6,899 nt of DNA from Verrucomicrobiota bacterium (GTDB lineage: Bacteria > Verrucomicrobiota > Verrucomicrobiia > Limisphaerales > JADLHS01): positions 1-6,899 of the forward strand of contig SCTL01000548.1 of NCBI GenBank assembly GCA_004297495.1, in the 5' to 3' direction. The position numbers and the translations under genes were made by a program. The notes below the pieces were generated by a model. That model ran no database searches and had not been told where the DNA came from. It saw only the letters and a list, made by a program, of their open reading frames with translations. Position 1 is the stretch's first letter. Every line of letters begins with the position of its first letter. Below, one piece after another: positions 1 to 6,237 of this stretch.

Positions 1-1221
1 CTGGTCGAGACGATGCCGCAGGCGGTTTTTCGGCGCGATCTGGAAGGCCGGTTCACGTTTGTCAATCAGCCGTACTGCAAGTATCACAAAGTCCGGCCCG
101 AAGACATTCTCGGCAAAACGGATTTCGACCTCTATCCCAAAGCTTCCGCGGAAAAATTCTGGGCGGACGATTTGCGCGTGATGCGCGACGGCGAAACGAT
201 GGACATCATCGAAGTCAGCCGCCCGGTCGGCGCGGAGGAAACGAAATATCATCACGTCATCAAGTCGCCGTTGCGCGACGCCTCCGGCGAAATCATCGGC
301 TTGCAAGGCATGTTCTGGGACATCACCGATATGCGACTGGCCGAGGAACGCATCCGCCGCGCGCACGAGGAACTCGCCGCCAGCCAGGAAAAATTGCGCG
401 TCAAGAACGTGCAAATGGAGGACGACTTGAAGATGGCGCGCGAAATCCAGCTCACGATGCTGCCGCAGCAGTTCCCCGTCTTCCCGCCCGAAGCGACGCC
501 GGCGGACAGTGCGTTTCAATTCACCTACCGCTACAATCCCACCGGGTCCGTGGGCGGGGATTTCTTCACGGTGACGGCTTTGTCCGGGACGGAGGTCGCG
601 GTCTTCATCTGCGATGTTGCCGGCCACGGCGTCCGCTCGGCGCTGGTCACCGCGATGATCCGCGCGCTGGTGGAGGAAATGAAACCACTGGCGGGCGAGC
701 CGGGTGCGTTTCTCACGAAACTCAATTCCGACCTCGGCACGATTCTCAAGCACGCGGGCGCGCCCATCCTGACCACGGCGTTTTATCTCGTCGCCAACGC
801 GAGCACCGGCGTGATGCGCTTCGCCAACGCCGGACATCCGAAACCCCTGCTCGTCCGGCGCAGTTCCGGCCGGGTCGAAACGCTCAAGGGCGCCGCCAAA
901 GCTTCGCAACCCGCGCTCGCACTGTTCGACCAGGCAAACTACGTGACCTCGGAAGTCGCCCTCGCTCCGACCGATCTGGTCATGCTCTTCACCGATGGGC
1001 TTTACGAGGTTCAATCCACTGACCAGGCCCTCTACTCGCAGGAAATGTTGGCCAGCGCGGTGCAGAAACGTGAGAAGCTCCCGACGCCGGAATTGTTCGA
1101 CAAGCTTCTGGCGGAAGTGCGGACCTTCGCCTCGGAACAGGATTTTGCCGACGACGTCTGCATGGTCGGCGTGGAGTTTTCGCGGTTGATCCCGCCACCG
1201 CCCGCCAGCCCGTCCATCTGA
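1..1221 (+). CDS. PAS domain / SpoIIE-RsbU-type PP2C serine phosphatase (5' partial)
   Basis: The reading frame is open from the first base (L-V-E-T before the first Met at 13), and those residues continue a PAS helix, so the true start lies upstream. Numbering from that Met, residues 1-110 are a PAS sensor domain (FRRDLEGRFTFVN near the start, GLQGMFWDITD at its end). Residues 110-145 are charged and probably coiled coil, running into the EIQLTMLP signature that leads into RsbU/SpoIIE phosphatase domains. The PP2C core shows GGDFF (D183), CDVAGHG (D201), NAGHPKP (272-278), TDG (D328) and FADDVC (D380/D381), so the metal-binding acidic residues all appear present and the enzyme should be active. 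Such proteins dephosphorylate a phosphoserine on an anti-anti-sigma (STAS) partner in partner-switching pathways; no partner gene is visible here, so the target is unknown. A receiver or further sensor domain may sit upstream. The tail is proline-rich (PPPPASP). Confidence 0.92.
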   Translation: MVETMPQAVFRRDLEGRFTFVNQPYCKYHKVRPEDILGKTDFDLYPKASAEKFWADDLRVMRDGETMDIIEVSRPVGAEETKYHHVIKSPLRDASGEIIGLQGMFWDITDMRLAEERIRRAHEELAASQEKLRVKNVQMEDDLKMAREIQLTMLPQQFPVFPPEATPADSAFQFTYRYNPTGSVGGDFFTVTALSGTEVAVFICDVAGHGVRSALVTAMIRALVEEMKPLAGEPGAFLTKLNSDLGTILKHAGAPILTTAFYLVANASTGVMRFANAGHPKPLLVRRSSGRVETLKGAAKASQPALALFDQANYVTSEVALAPTDLVMLFTDGLYEVQSTDQALYSQEMLASAVQKREKLPTPELFDKLLAEVRTFASEQDFADDVCMVGVEFSRLIPPPPASPSI

Positions 1222-1342
1222 CCCCGGCCAATTCCGGCATCAACTCGGGCAAAAAAGTGTTTGGCAATTGCGCTCAACCGGCGTTAATTGGCGGCAAGAC
1301 AGTCGGCCATGCAAATGAAACCATCAACCAATAGGTGATCCC

Positions 1343-1621
1343 ATGGACCTGCATCATCCCATCCTCCGCGAATTCCCCGAGCATCGCGACACCATCAAGC
1401 GCCTCCAGACCAGCGACCATCACTTCCGCCACCTCTACGACGAATACCACCGCCTCGACGATTCCATCTACCGCATCGAAGAGGAAATTGATTTCGCGAA
1501 CGATCAGGAAATTGACGAATTGAAAATGCGCCGCGCGAAGCTCAAGGACTACATCTACCACCTGATCAAACACGCGCCGGCCATCTGCGCCGCCTGTCAA
1601 GGCTCGGGCGTTACGCGCTAA
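1343..1621 (+). CDS. DUF465 / YdcH-like small helical protein with C-terminal CxxCxGxG tail
   Basis: This is a 92-residue, highly charged and mostly helical protein. Residues 1-75 match the YdcH/DUF465 pattern: an N-terminal HPILREFPEH-type segment, then a helical hairpin with F/L-x-x-L-x-x-E/D-Y spacing, ending in KLKDYIYHLI. The cellular role of this family is not established. Family members are usually about 70-75 residues. This one continues with HAPAICAACQGSGVTR, in which C82, C85, G87 and G89 form one CxxCxGxG unit like a single half of a DnaJ zinc-finger repeat. The ATG at 1343 is supported by AGG at 1333-1335, 7 nt upstream. Its TAA overlaps the stop codon of the convergent small ORF on the other strand. 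The gene stands alone, 121 bp after the phosphatase gene, and I found no good terminator in that gap. The family call is fairly confident; the metal-binding idea is inference. Confidence 0.82.
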   Translation: MDLHHPILREFPEHRDTIKRLQTSDHHFRHLYDEYHRLDDSIYRIEEEIDFANDQEIDELKMRRAKLKDYIYHLIKHAPAICAACQGSGVTR

Positions 1622-1872
1622 GGCCGGTTCGCCAGCGCCACTTTCGCGCGCAAGTGCTTCGCGCCGCGATTGGGATAAATGGCGTCCAGCGTCGCCAGCC
1701 TCGCGGCATGGTCCGAGGCCGCATCCGCCCCCCGCTTGCTGATGCGAACAAGCTTCTCGGCGAGCGCCTCGAATGAATTCTTATCCGGGGCTCGCCGCCC
1801 GTCCCAGCAGGTCGGTATCTCGACGTAGCACACCGAAAATTCCCCCAACCGCGGCTTGACCTTTGGCGGCAA
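1618..1872 (-). CDS. Unrecognised small protein, 84 residues, TTG start
   Basis: I do not recognise the family. The frame begins at a TTG (complement of 1870-1872) preceded by AGGA (complement of 1880-1883) at 7 nt spacing. An in-frame TAG at 1882-1884 limits any extension. Third codon positions are mostly G or C, as in the neighbouring genes, which favours real coding over chance. The product starts PPKVKPRLGEFSVCYVEIP, has two cysteines at 15 and 22 (CYVEIPTC), a mainly helical basic middle (EALAEKLVRISKRG) and a basic C-terminus. There is no signal peptide or membrane segment. It converges on the YdcH-like gene with the two stop codons overlapping at 1618-1621. It could be a genuine small gene or the surviving 3' end of a longer one, since the upstream sequence does not continue the frame. 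The overlapping open frames at 1611-2048 (-) and 1863-2177 (+) have less convincing composition. Confidence 0.42.
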   Translation of the reverse strand: MPPKVKPRLGEFSVCYVEIPTCWDGRRAPDKNSFEALAEKLVRISKRGADAASDHAARLATLDAIYPNRGAKHLRAKVALANRP

Positions 1873-2010
1873 ATCCGCATCCTACGCACCCCGGCAATTC
1901 GCCCGCCTGCGTGGCCGAAGCCTGCGACACCAAGAAATCGCATGGTGCTTTGGAGATACGGACGCAGTTTGCAATACAGGAACGACGGCGGGGCAAAGGC
2001 CCGTTGCAGT

Positions 2011-2034
2011 CGCAGACCCGTTTCGCGGGCTGCG
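2011..2034 (+). other. Imperfect hairpin upstream of typA
   Basis: CGCAG then CCCG (2011-2020, one extra A at 2016) pair with CGGG and CTGCG (2026-2034) around a five-base TTTCG loop, a 9 bp stem with one bulge. Only three T residues follow, so it is a poor intrinsic terminator. It lies upstream of the likely typA transcription start and so probably would not be in the typA mRNA. It could be an operator, a weak terminator of readthrough, or chance in GC-rich DNA. Confidence 0.25.
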
Positions 2035-2062
2035 TTTCCCGGTCGCATCAGAGTGATGCGCC

Positions 2063-2071
2063 TGTTATTTT
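2063..2071 (+). promoter_or_regulatory. Candidate extended -10 promoter for typA
   Basis: TGT-TATTTT at 2063-2071 fits an extended -10 element (TGn then a 4/6 match to TATAAT). The position 17 bp upstream (2043-2048) is only a weak -35 match. A start near 2078 would give a leader of about 24 nt before the ATG at 2102. The element is one of few AT-rich stretches in the region. It is a pattern match only. Confidence 0.3.
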
Positions 2072-2101
2072 TGCACCGTGGACGAGCCGGTTATTTACGA
2101 T

Positions 2102-3937
2102 ATGCAGCACATCCGAAACATTGCGATCATCGCGCACGTTGATCACGGCAAGACCACGCTCGTGGATTGCCTCCTGAAACAATCTGGAACTTTCCGCGCC
2201 AACCAGCACGAGTCCTCCGAGGAACGCCTGATGGATTCGATGGACCTCGAAAAGGAAAAGGGCATCACCATCCGCGCCAAGAACGCCGCGTTCAAATACA
2301 AGAATTACCACATCAACATCGTGGACACTCCTGGCCACGCGGATTTCGGCGGCGAGGTCGAGCGCATCATGAACATGATTGACGGCGTGCTGCTCGTCGT
2401 GGACGCCGCCGACGGCCCGCAGGCGCAGACGCGCTTCGTGCTCCGCAAGGCGCTCGAGGCCGGCGCGAAACCCATCGTGGTCATCAACAAGATTGACCGC
2501 GAGAATGCGAATCCGAAAAAAGTGCTCGACGAAGTGTTCGAACTGTTCGTTTCGCTGAATGCCACCGATGAGCAACTGGATTTTCCGTTCATCTATTGCT
2601 CCGCAAAACAAGGCTACGCCAAGGTGGAACTCGATCACGTCACCGGTACGATGGAGCCCTTGTTCGACGCGATCGTGAAATATATTCCGCCGCCGCGGGC
2701 GAAGGCGGGCGATGGTTTTCAAGTGCTCGTCGCGAATCTAGATTACTCGGATTATCTCGGTCGTATCGCGTTCGGGAAAATTTACGAGGGCAAGATCAAG
2801 GTGGGCGACGCGGCGATCTGCCGGCACGGCAGCGGGAAGCTTTCCAAGAATAAAGTCACCATGCTCTACCATTTCGAGGGCATGAAGCGGATTGAGATTC
2901 AGGAAGCGCACGCAGGCGACATCGTGGGCATCACGGGCTTCGAGGACGTGTTCATCGGTGAATCCATCACCGACAGCGAAGCGCGCCCGGCGCTGCCGTA
3001 CATCCCGATTGATCCGCCGACGATCCAGATGGAATTCGCCGTGAACGACGGCCCGCTCGCCGGTCAGGACGGCAAGCTCGTCACCGCGCGGCACATCTGG
3101 GATCGGCTGGTGAAAGAAATCCGCACCAACGTCGCGCTCCGCATCGCGCAGACCGCCGATCCAAAAATTTTTGCGGTCAGTGGCCGTGGCGAAATGCAGA
3201 TTGCGATTCTCGTCGAGCAGATGCGGCGCGAAGGCTACGAAGTTTTGGTTTCGCGTCCGGAAGTGCTTTGGAAGAAGGACGCCGCCGGCAATCCGCTCGA
3301 ACCCATCGAAAAACTGTTTGTGGAAATTCCGCAGGAGAACATGGGCACGATCATGGAGAACTTGTCATTCCGCAAAGCCGAAATCACCGGCATGAATCAT
3401 CACGGCAATCAGGTCACGATTGAAGCCTTGATTCCGATGCGCGGCTTGATTGGTTTTGAAACCGACCTCGTGAACTCCACGAAGGGCATGGGCGTGATGA
3501 GCCATTTGTTCCACGAATACGGCCCGGATCGCGGCGAAATCGCCGCGCGCAAGAACGGTTCGCTCGTCAGCATGGAAGGCGGCGAGGCGACGAGCTACGC
3601 GCTCAACATGGTGCAGGAGCGCGGACGCTTGATGGTTGAGCCGGGCGACGCGATTTACATCGGCATGATCGTGGGCGAGAACGCGCGCGAGAATGACATC
3701 CCCGTGAATCCGGTGAAAGAAAAGCGCCTCACGAACATGCGTTCGCAGGGCGATGGCAAGGGCATTCAACTCAGCCCGCCGCTCAAGCTCTCACTGGAGC
3801 GCGCGCTCGAATACATTGACGTGGACGAATACGTCGAAGCCACGCCGAGGAATCTGCGTCTGCGCAAAAAGATCCTCAACGACACCCAGCGGAAGCGCTC
3901 AGAGAAATCGCGCGTGTTGAAGTTCCTGGAAGTCTGA
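2102..3937 (+). CDS. typA: Translational GTPase TypA/BipA
   Basis: This is a 611-residue ribosome-associated GTPase of the EF-G/LepA superfamily, close to the roughly 607 residues of E. coli BipA. BipA binds the 70S ribosome and is linked to stress and cold adaptation and to large-subunit assembly. The G domain is intact: AHVDHGKTT (11-19), KGITI switch region (53-57), DTPGHADF (75-82), NKID (129-132) and SAK (167-169). It is followed by the EF-Tu-like domain II, the EF-G-like III and V domains (SGRGEMQIAILVEQMRREG, then PMRGLIGFETD) and the BipA-specific C-terminal domain, with the typical GMGVMSHLF and VEPGDAIYIGMIVGEN segments and a basic end. I chose the ATG at 2102 because MQHIRNIAIIAHVDHGKTT matches where family members begin. 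An in-frame GTG at 2078 would add eight residues (MDEPVIYD), and neither start has a clear Shine-Dalgarno. A strong terminator follows directly, so it is probably monocistronic. Confidence 0.97.
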   Translation: MQHIRNIAIIAHVDHGKTTLVDCLLKQSGTFRANQHESSEERLMDSMDLEKEKGITIRAKNAAFKYKNYHINIVDTPGHADFGGEVERIMNMIDGVLLVVDAADGPQAQTRFVLRKALEAGAKPIVVINKIDRENANPKKVLDEVFELFVSLNATDEQLDFPFIYCSAKQGYAKVELDHVTGTMEPLFDAIVKYIPPPRAKAGDGFQVLVANLDYSDYLGRIAFGKIYEGKIKVGDAAICRHGSGKLSKNKVTMLYHFEGMKRIEIQEAHAGDIVGITGFEDVFIGESITDSEARPALPYIPIDPPTIQMEFAVNDGPLAGQDGKLVTARHIWDRLVKEIRTNVALRIAQTADPKIFAVSGRGEMQIAILVEQMRREGYEVLVSRPEVLWKKDAAGNPLEPIEKLFVEIPQENMGTIMENLSFRKAEITGMNHHGNQVTIEALIPMRGLIGFETDLVNSTKGMGVMSHLFHEYGPDRGEIAARKNGSLVSMEGGEATSYALNMVQERGRLMVEPGDAIYIGMIVGENARENDIPVNPVKEKRLTNMRSQGDGKGIQLSPPLKLSLERALEYIDVDEYVEATPRNLRLRKKILNDTQRKRSEKSRVLKFLEV

Positions 3938-3941
3938 GCAC

Positions 3942-3972
3942 CCGCCGGCCTCCGGCCTCGTCGGCGGTTTTT
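3942..3972 (+). terminator. Rho-independent terminator after typA
   Basis: CCGCCG at 3942-3947 pairs perfectly with CGGCGG at 3962-3967 and is followed at once by TTTTT (3968-3972). The loop holds a second GC-rich inverted repeat (GCC-TCC-GGC at 3948-3956), so the structure is nested. It begins 4 nt after the typA stop codon and separates typA transcription from the downstream gene pair. Confidence 0.85.
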
Positions 3973-3980
3973 GCTAGACT
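3972..3980 (+). promoter_or_regulatory. Candidate extended -10 promoter for the membrane/SpeE-like gene
   Basis: TGC-TAGACT at 3972-3980 is an extended -10-like element (4/6 to TATAAT) beginning at the last T of the typA terminator. Since that terminator should block readthrough, the downstream gene needs its own promoter within about 40 bp or inside typA. A start near 3987 would give a leader of about 24 nt that includes the Shine-Dalgarno at 3996-4000. There is no recognisable -35, since that position falls in the terminator stem. Confidence 0.3.
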
Positions 3981-4010
3981 GTCGAACGGTCTCCCGGAGA
4001 ATGCCGGCCC

Positions 4011-6227
4011 GTGGTTTTCATTTTCAGTCTGACTTTGTTTGCCAGCGCGCTGCTCCTGTTCTGGGTGCAGCCGATGGTGGCCAAGATGCTTCTGCCGCTC
4101 CTGGGCGGAACTCCCACCGTCTGGAACACGTGCATGGTTTTCTTTCAAGCGATGCTGCTCGCCGGCTACGGCTACGCGCATTGGCTCACGACGCGACTCC
4201 CGGTAAAATGGCAGGCGCGTTTGCATGTGGCGTTGTTGCTCGCGACGCTCGCCGCCTTGCCAATCGGACTCTCAACCAAAGCGATGCAAAGCGCGCCGTG
4301 GAATTCCAATCCCTTCGTCTGGCTGCTGGGGACGTTGTTGGTGCTGGTGGCGCTGCCGTTCTTCACGGTCTCGGCAAGCGGGCCGTTGTTGCAAAGCTGG
4401 TTCAGTCGGACGCGCCATTCGTCGGCGCGTGATCCTTATTTCCTCTACGCGGCGAGCAACGTTGGCAGTCTGCTCGGACTTCTGGGTTATCCGGTGTTGG
4501 TGGAACCGTCGTTTCGGCTGGCGGAACAAACCCGATTGTGGACGGGCATTTACGGTTTGCTCGTGGTGCTGTTTATCGCCTGCGCGGCGCTGGTATGGCG
4601 GACGCAAAGTGTCGGTGCTGCGACTCCGGGTGAAACGACCGCGAGCGCAACGCCAGCGGAGAACGCCGGTCCGCTGACCTGGCGCAGGCGCTGGCGGTGG
4701 ATTCTTTGGGCGTTCATCCCATCGAGTCTGATGCTCGGCGTGACGACTTATCTGACGACGGACATCGCGAGCGTTCCCCTGCTCTGGGTGATTCCGCTCG
4801 GAATTTATCTGCTGACGTTCATCCTGGTTTTTTCGCAGCAGCGTTGGCTGCGACCGGCGTGGCTGGTTCGCGCCGTGCCGATCGCGGCCGTGGCGCTCGT
4901 GTTCATGATGCTGACCGACACCACCGACCCGGCATGGCTGGTGATCGTCCTGCATCTGGTGTTTTTCTTTCTGGCCGCCATGGCTGTGCATGGCCGGCTG
5001 GCGGATGATCGCCCCGCCAGCGCGCAACTCACCGAGTTTTATTTTTGCATGTCGGTCGGCGGCGTGCTGGGAGGCATTTTCAATGCGCTGCTCTCGCCCG
5101 TCATTTTCAATCGCGTGGCGGAATATCCGTTGGTGATCGTGCTGGCCTGTCTGGTCGCGCCGGCAATTGGCGTGTCCTCCGCCAAAGCGTCGCCGGTCTG
5201 GCGGTCGGCGACGATGGCATTGGGGGTTGGCGCCCTGACGGCGATGTTGGCGGTGCTATTGCGCCATGGCGGGCTGGAGCAACGGCTGCGCGTGACGATC
5301 GTATTCGGTGTGCCGGTGGTCTTGTGCTACTTCCTGTCGAAACAATCGTGGCGATTTGCGCTGGCGCTGGGCTGCGTGATGCTGGCCAGCCGCTTTGACA
5401 CCGCGGTGCACGGCCACACGCTGCGGGCCGGACGGAATTTTTTCGGCTCGCTGCGCATCACGCTCGACCCGGAAGGCCGCTTCTACCGGCTCTATCACGG
5501 GACGACTGTTCACGGAATTCAATCGGTCACTCCCGAACTGCGCGATGAACCGCTGAGTTACTACTACCGTTCCGGCGCGTGCGGGCAGGTCATGGAAATG
5601 ATTGGGTCCAATTCCGCGGCGCGGAACATCGCCGTGATCGGGCTGGGAGCGGGGACGATGGTCGCGTATGCCCAGCCGCGGCAACACTGGAGTTTTTACG
5701 AGATTGACCCGGCGGTGATTGAATACGCGCAGGACACGAACTACTTCACGTATCTCCAGCGCAATACCAATGCCACGGTGACCTTCAAACTGGGCGACGC
5801 GCGGCTGCGACTGCGCGAGGCCGAGCCGGCTGCGTACGATTTGCTGGTGTGCGACGCCTTCGGTTCGGACGTGCCGCCGCTGCACTTGTTGAATCGCGAG
5901 GCGATGGAACTTTATCTCTCCAAGCTCTCGCCGGATGGCGTGCTGCTGTTTCACATCTCGGGACGGTATCTGGATTTTCGTCCGGTGATCGGCAATCTGG
6001 CCGCGCATTTCCATCTGACGGCTCTCTCCCGCCTCAACGCCACGACGCAGAACGAGTATCTCCGCAAAGGCATGTTCAATTCGCAATGGGTGGCGCTGGC
6101 CCGGCGACCTGAGCAATTGTCGGCGCTGGCCACCGACGCCCGCTGGCAACCCCTGCCGCCGAAGCCGGACATGCGGTTGTGGACGGATGACTATTCCAAC
6201 ATCCTCGGCATCTTCGAATGGCGCTGA
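4011..6227 (+). CDS. Polytopic membrane protein fused to a spermidine-synthase-like methyltransferase domain
   Basis: This 738-residue protein has the architecture usually named fused MFS/spermidine synthase. Residues 1-460 carry about fourteen hydrophobic segments (roughly 4-24, 40-58, 71-88, 101-122, 143-163, 177-197, 230-247, 253-275, 285-302, 307-327, 344-364, 372-390, 400-416, 428-460). A hydrophilic, Ala/Thr-rich linker (200-222) splits them into two bundles. The opening FWVQPMVAKMLLPLLGG-type segment is characteristic of the family. Residues 470-738 form a soluble Rossmann-like domain with the AdoMet/dcAdoMet motif GLGAGT (544-549), acidic residues after strand 2 (EIDP, 564-567), GDAR (595-598) and DAFGSDVPPLHLL (615-627). 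The reaction and substrate are unknown. True spermidine synthases have a different DxxD active site, so polyamine synthesis should not be assumed. The GTG start is supported by GGAGA at 3996-4000, 10 nt upstream. The next gene starts 10 bp after the stop. Confidence 0.9.
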   Translation: MVFIFSLTLFASALLLFWVQPMVAKMLLPLLGGTPTVWNTCMVFFQAMLLAGYGYAHWLTTRLPVKWQARLHVALLLATLAALPIGLSTKAMQSAPWNSNPFVWLLGTLLVLVALPFFTVSASGPLLQSWFSRTRHSSARDPYFLYAASNVGSLLGLLGYPVLVEPSFRLAEQTRLWTGIYGLLVVLFIACAALVWRTQSVGAATPGETTASATPAENAGPLTWRRRWRWILWAFIPSSLMLGVTTYLTTDIASVPLLWVIPLGIYLLTFILVFSQQRWLRPAWLVRAVPIAAVALVFMMLTDTTDPAWLVIVLHLVFFFLAAMAVHGRLADDRPASAQLTEFYFCMSVGGVLGGIFNALLSPVIFNRVAEYPLVIVLACLVAPAIGVSSAKASPVWRSATMALGVGALTAMLAVLLRHGGLEQRLRVTIVFGVPVVLCYFLSKQSWRFALALGCVMLASRFDTAVHGHTLRAGRNFFGSLRITLDPEGRFYRLYHGTTVHGIQSVTPELRDEPLSYYYRSGACGQVMEMIGSNSAARNIAVIGLGAGTMVAYAQPRQHWSFYEIDPAVIEYAQDTNYFTYLQRNTNATVTFKLGDARLRLREAEPAAYDLLVCDAFGSDVPPLHLLNREAMELYLSKLSPDGVLLFHISGRYLDFRPVIGNLAAHFHLTALSRLNATTQNEYLRKGMFNSQWVALARRPEQLSALATDARWQPLPPKPDMRLWTDDYSNILGIFEWR

Positions 6228-6237
6228 GGCGCGCGCA

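Larger units (their letters stand above)
1873..2101. other. Intergenic region between divergent genes
   Basis: About 230 bp lie between the TTG of the minus-strand ORF and the ATG of typA. Several open frames cross it, but none has a good start, plausible protein composition or a recognisable domain, and the + strand ones run into typA in a different frame. It holds the ribosome-binding site of the minus-strand ORF, an imperfect hairpin and a candidate typA promoter, listed separately. It may also contain decayed sequence of an older minus-strand gene. Confidence 0.5.

Noticed and set aside
1261..1289. Possible sigma70 promoter before the YdcH-like gene (TTGGCA, 17 bp, TTAATT)
   Set aside because: The -35 is good, but the -10 matches only 3 of 6 bases and has no TGn; too weak to annotate.
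1611..2048. Minus-strand 145-codon frame overlapping the 84-residue ORF
   Set aside because: Arg-rich, low-complexity composition; the alternative frame has better third-position bias and a ribosome-binding site.
2078..2101. GTG at 2078 as the typA start
   Set aside because: It would add eight residues not expected in the family and has no Shine-Dalgarno; kept only as an alternative.
2048..2722. Long minus-strand open frame (224 codons) opposite typA
   Set aside because: It is the antisense shadow of a strongly conserved GTPase gene; His/Arg/Val-rich composition is typical of reading GC-rich codons backwards and no domain is visible.
4272..5027. Minus-strand open frame of 251 codons opposite the membrane domain
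   Set aside because: Extremely Arg/Gln/His-rich product, the expected mirror image of hydrophobic codons on the + strand.
5256..6149. Minus-strand open frame of 297 codons opposite the SpeE-like domain
   Set aside because: The + strand encodes clear methyltransferase motifs over the same bases; the antisense product is Arg/Gln/His-rich with no recognisable fold.
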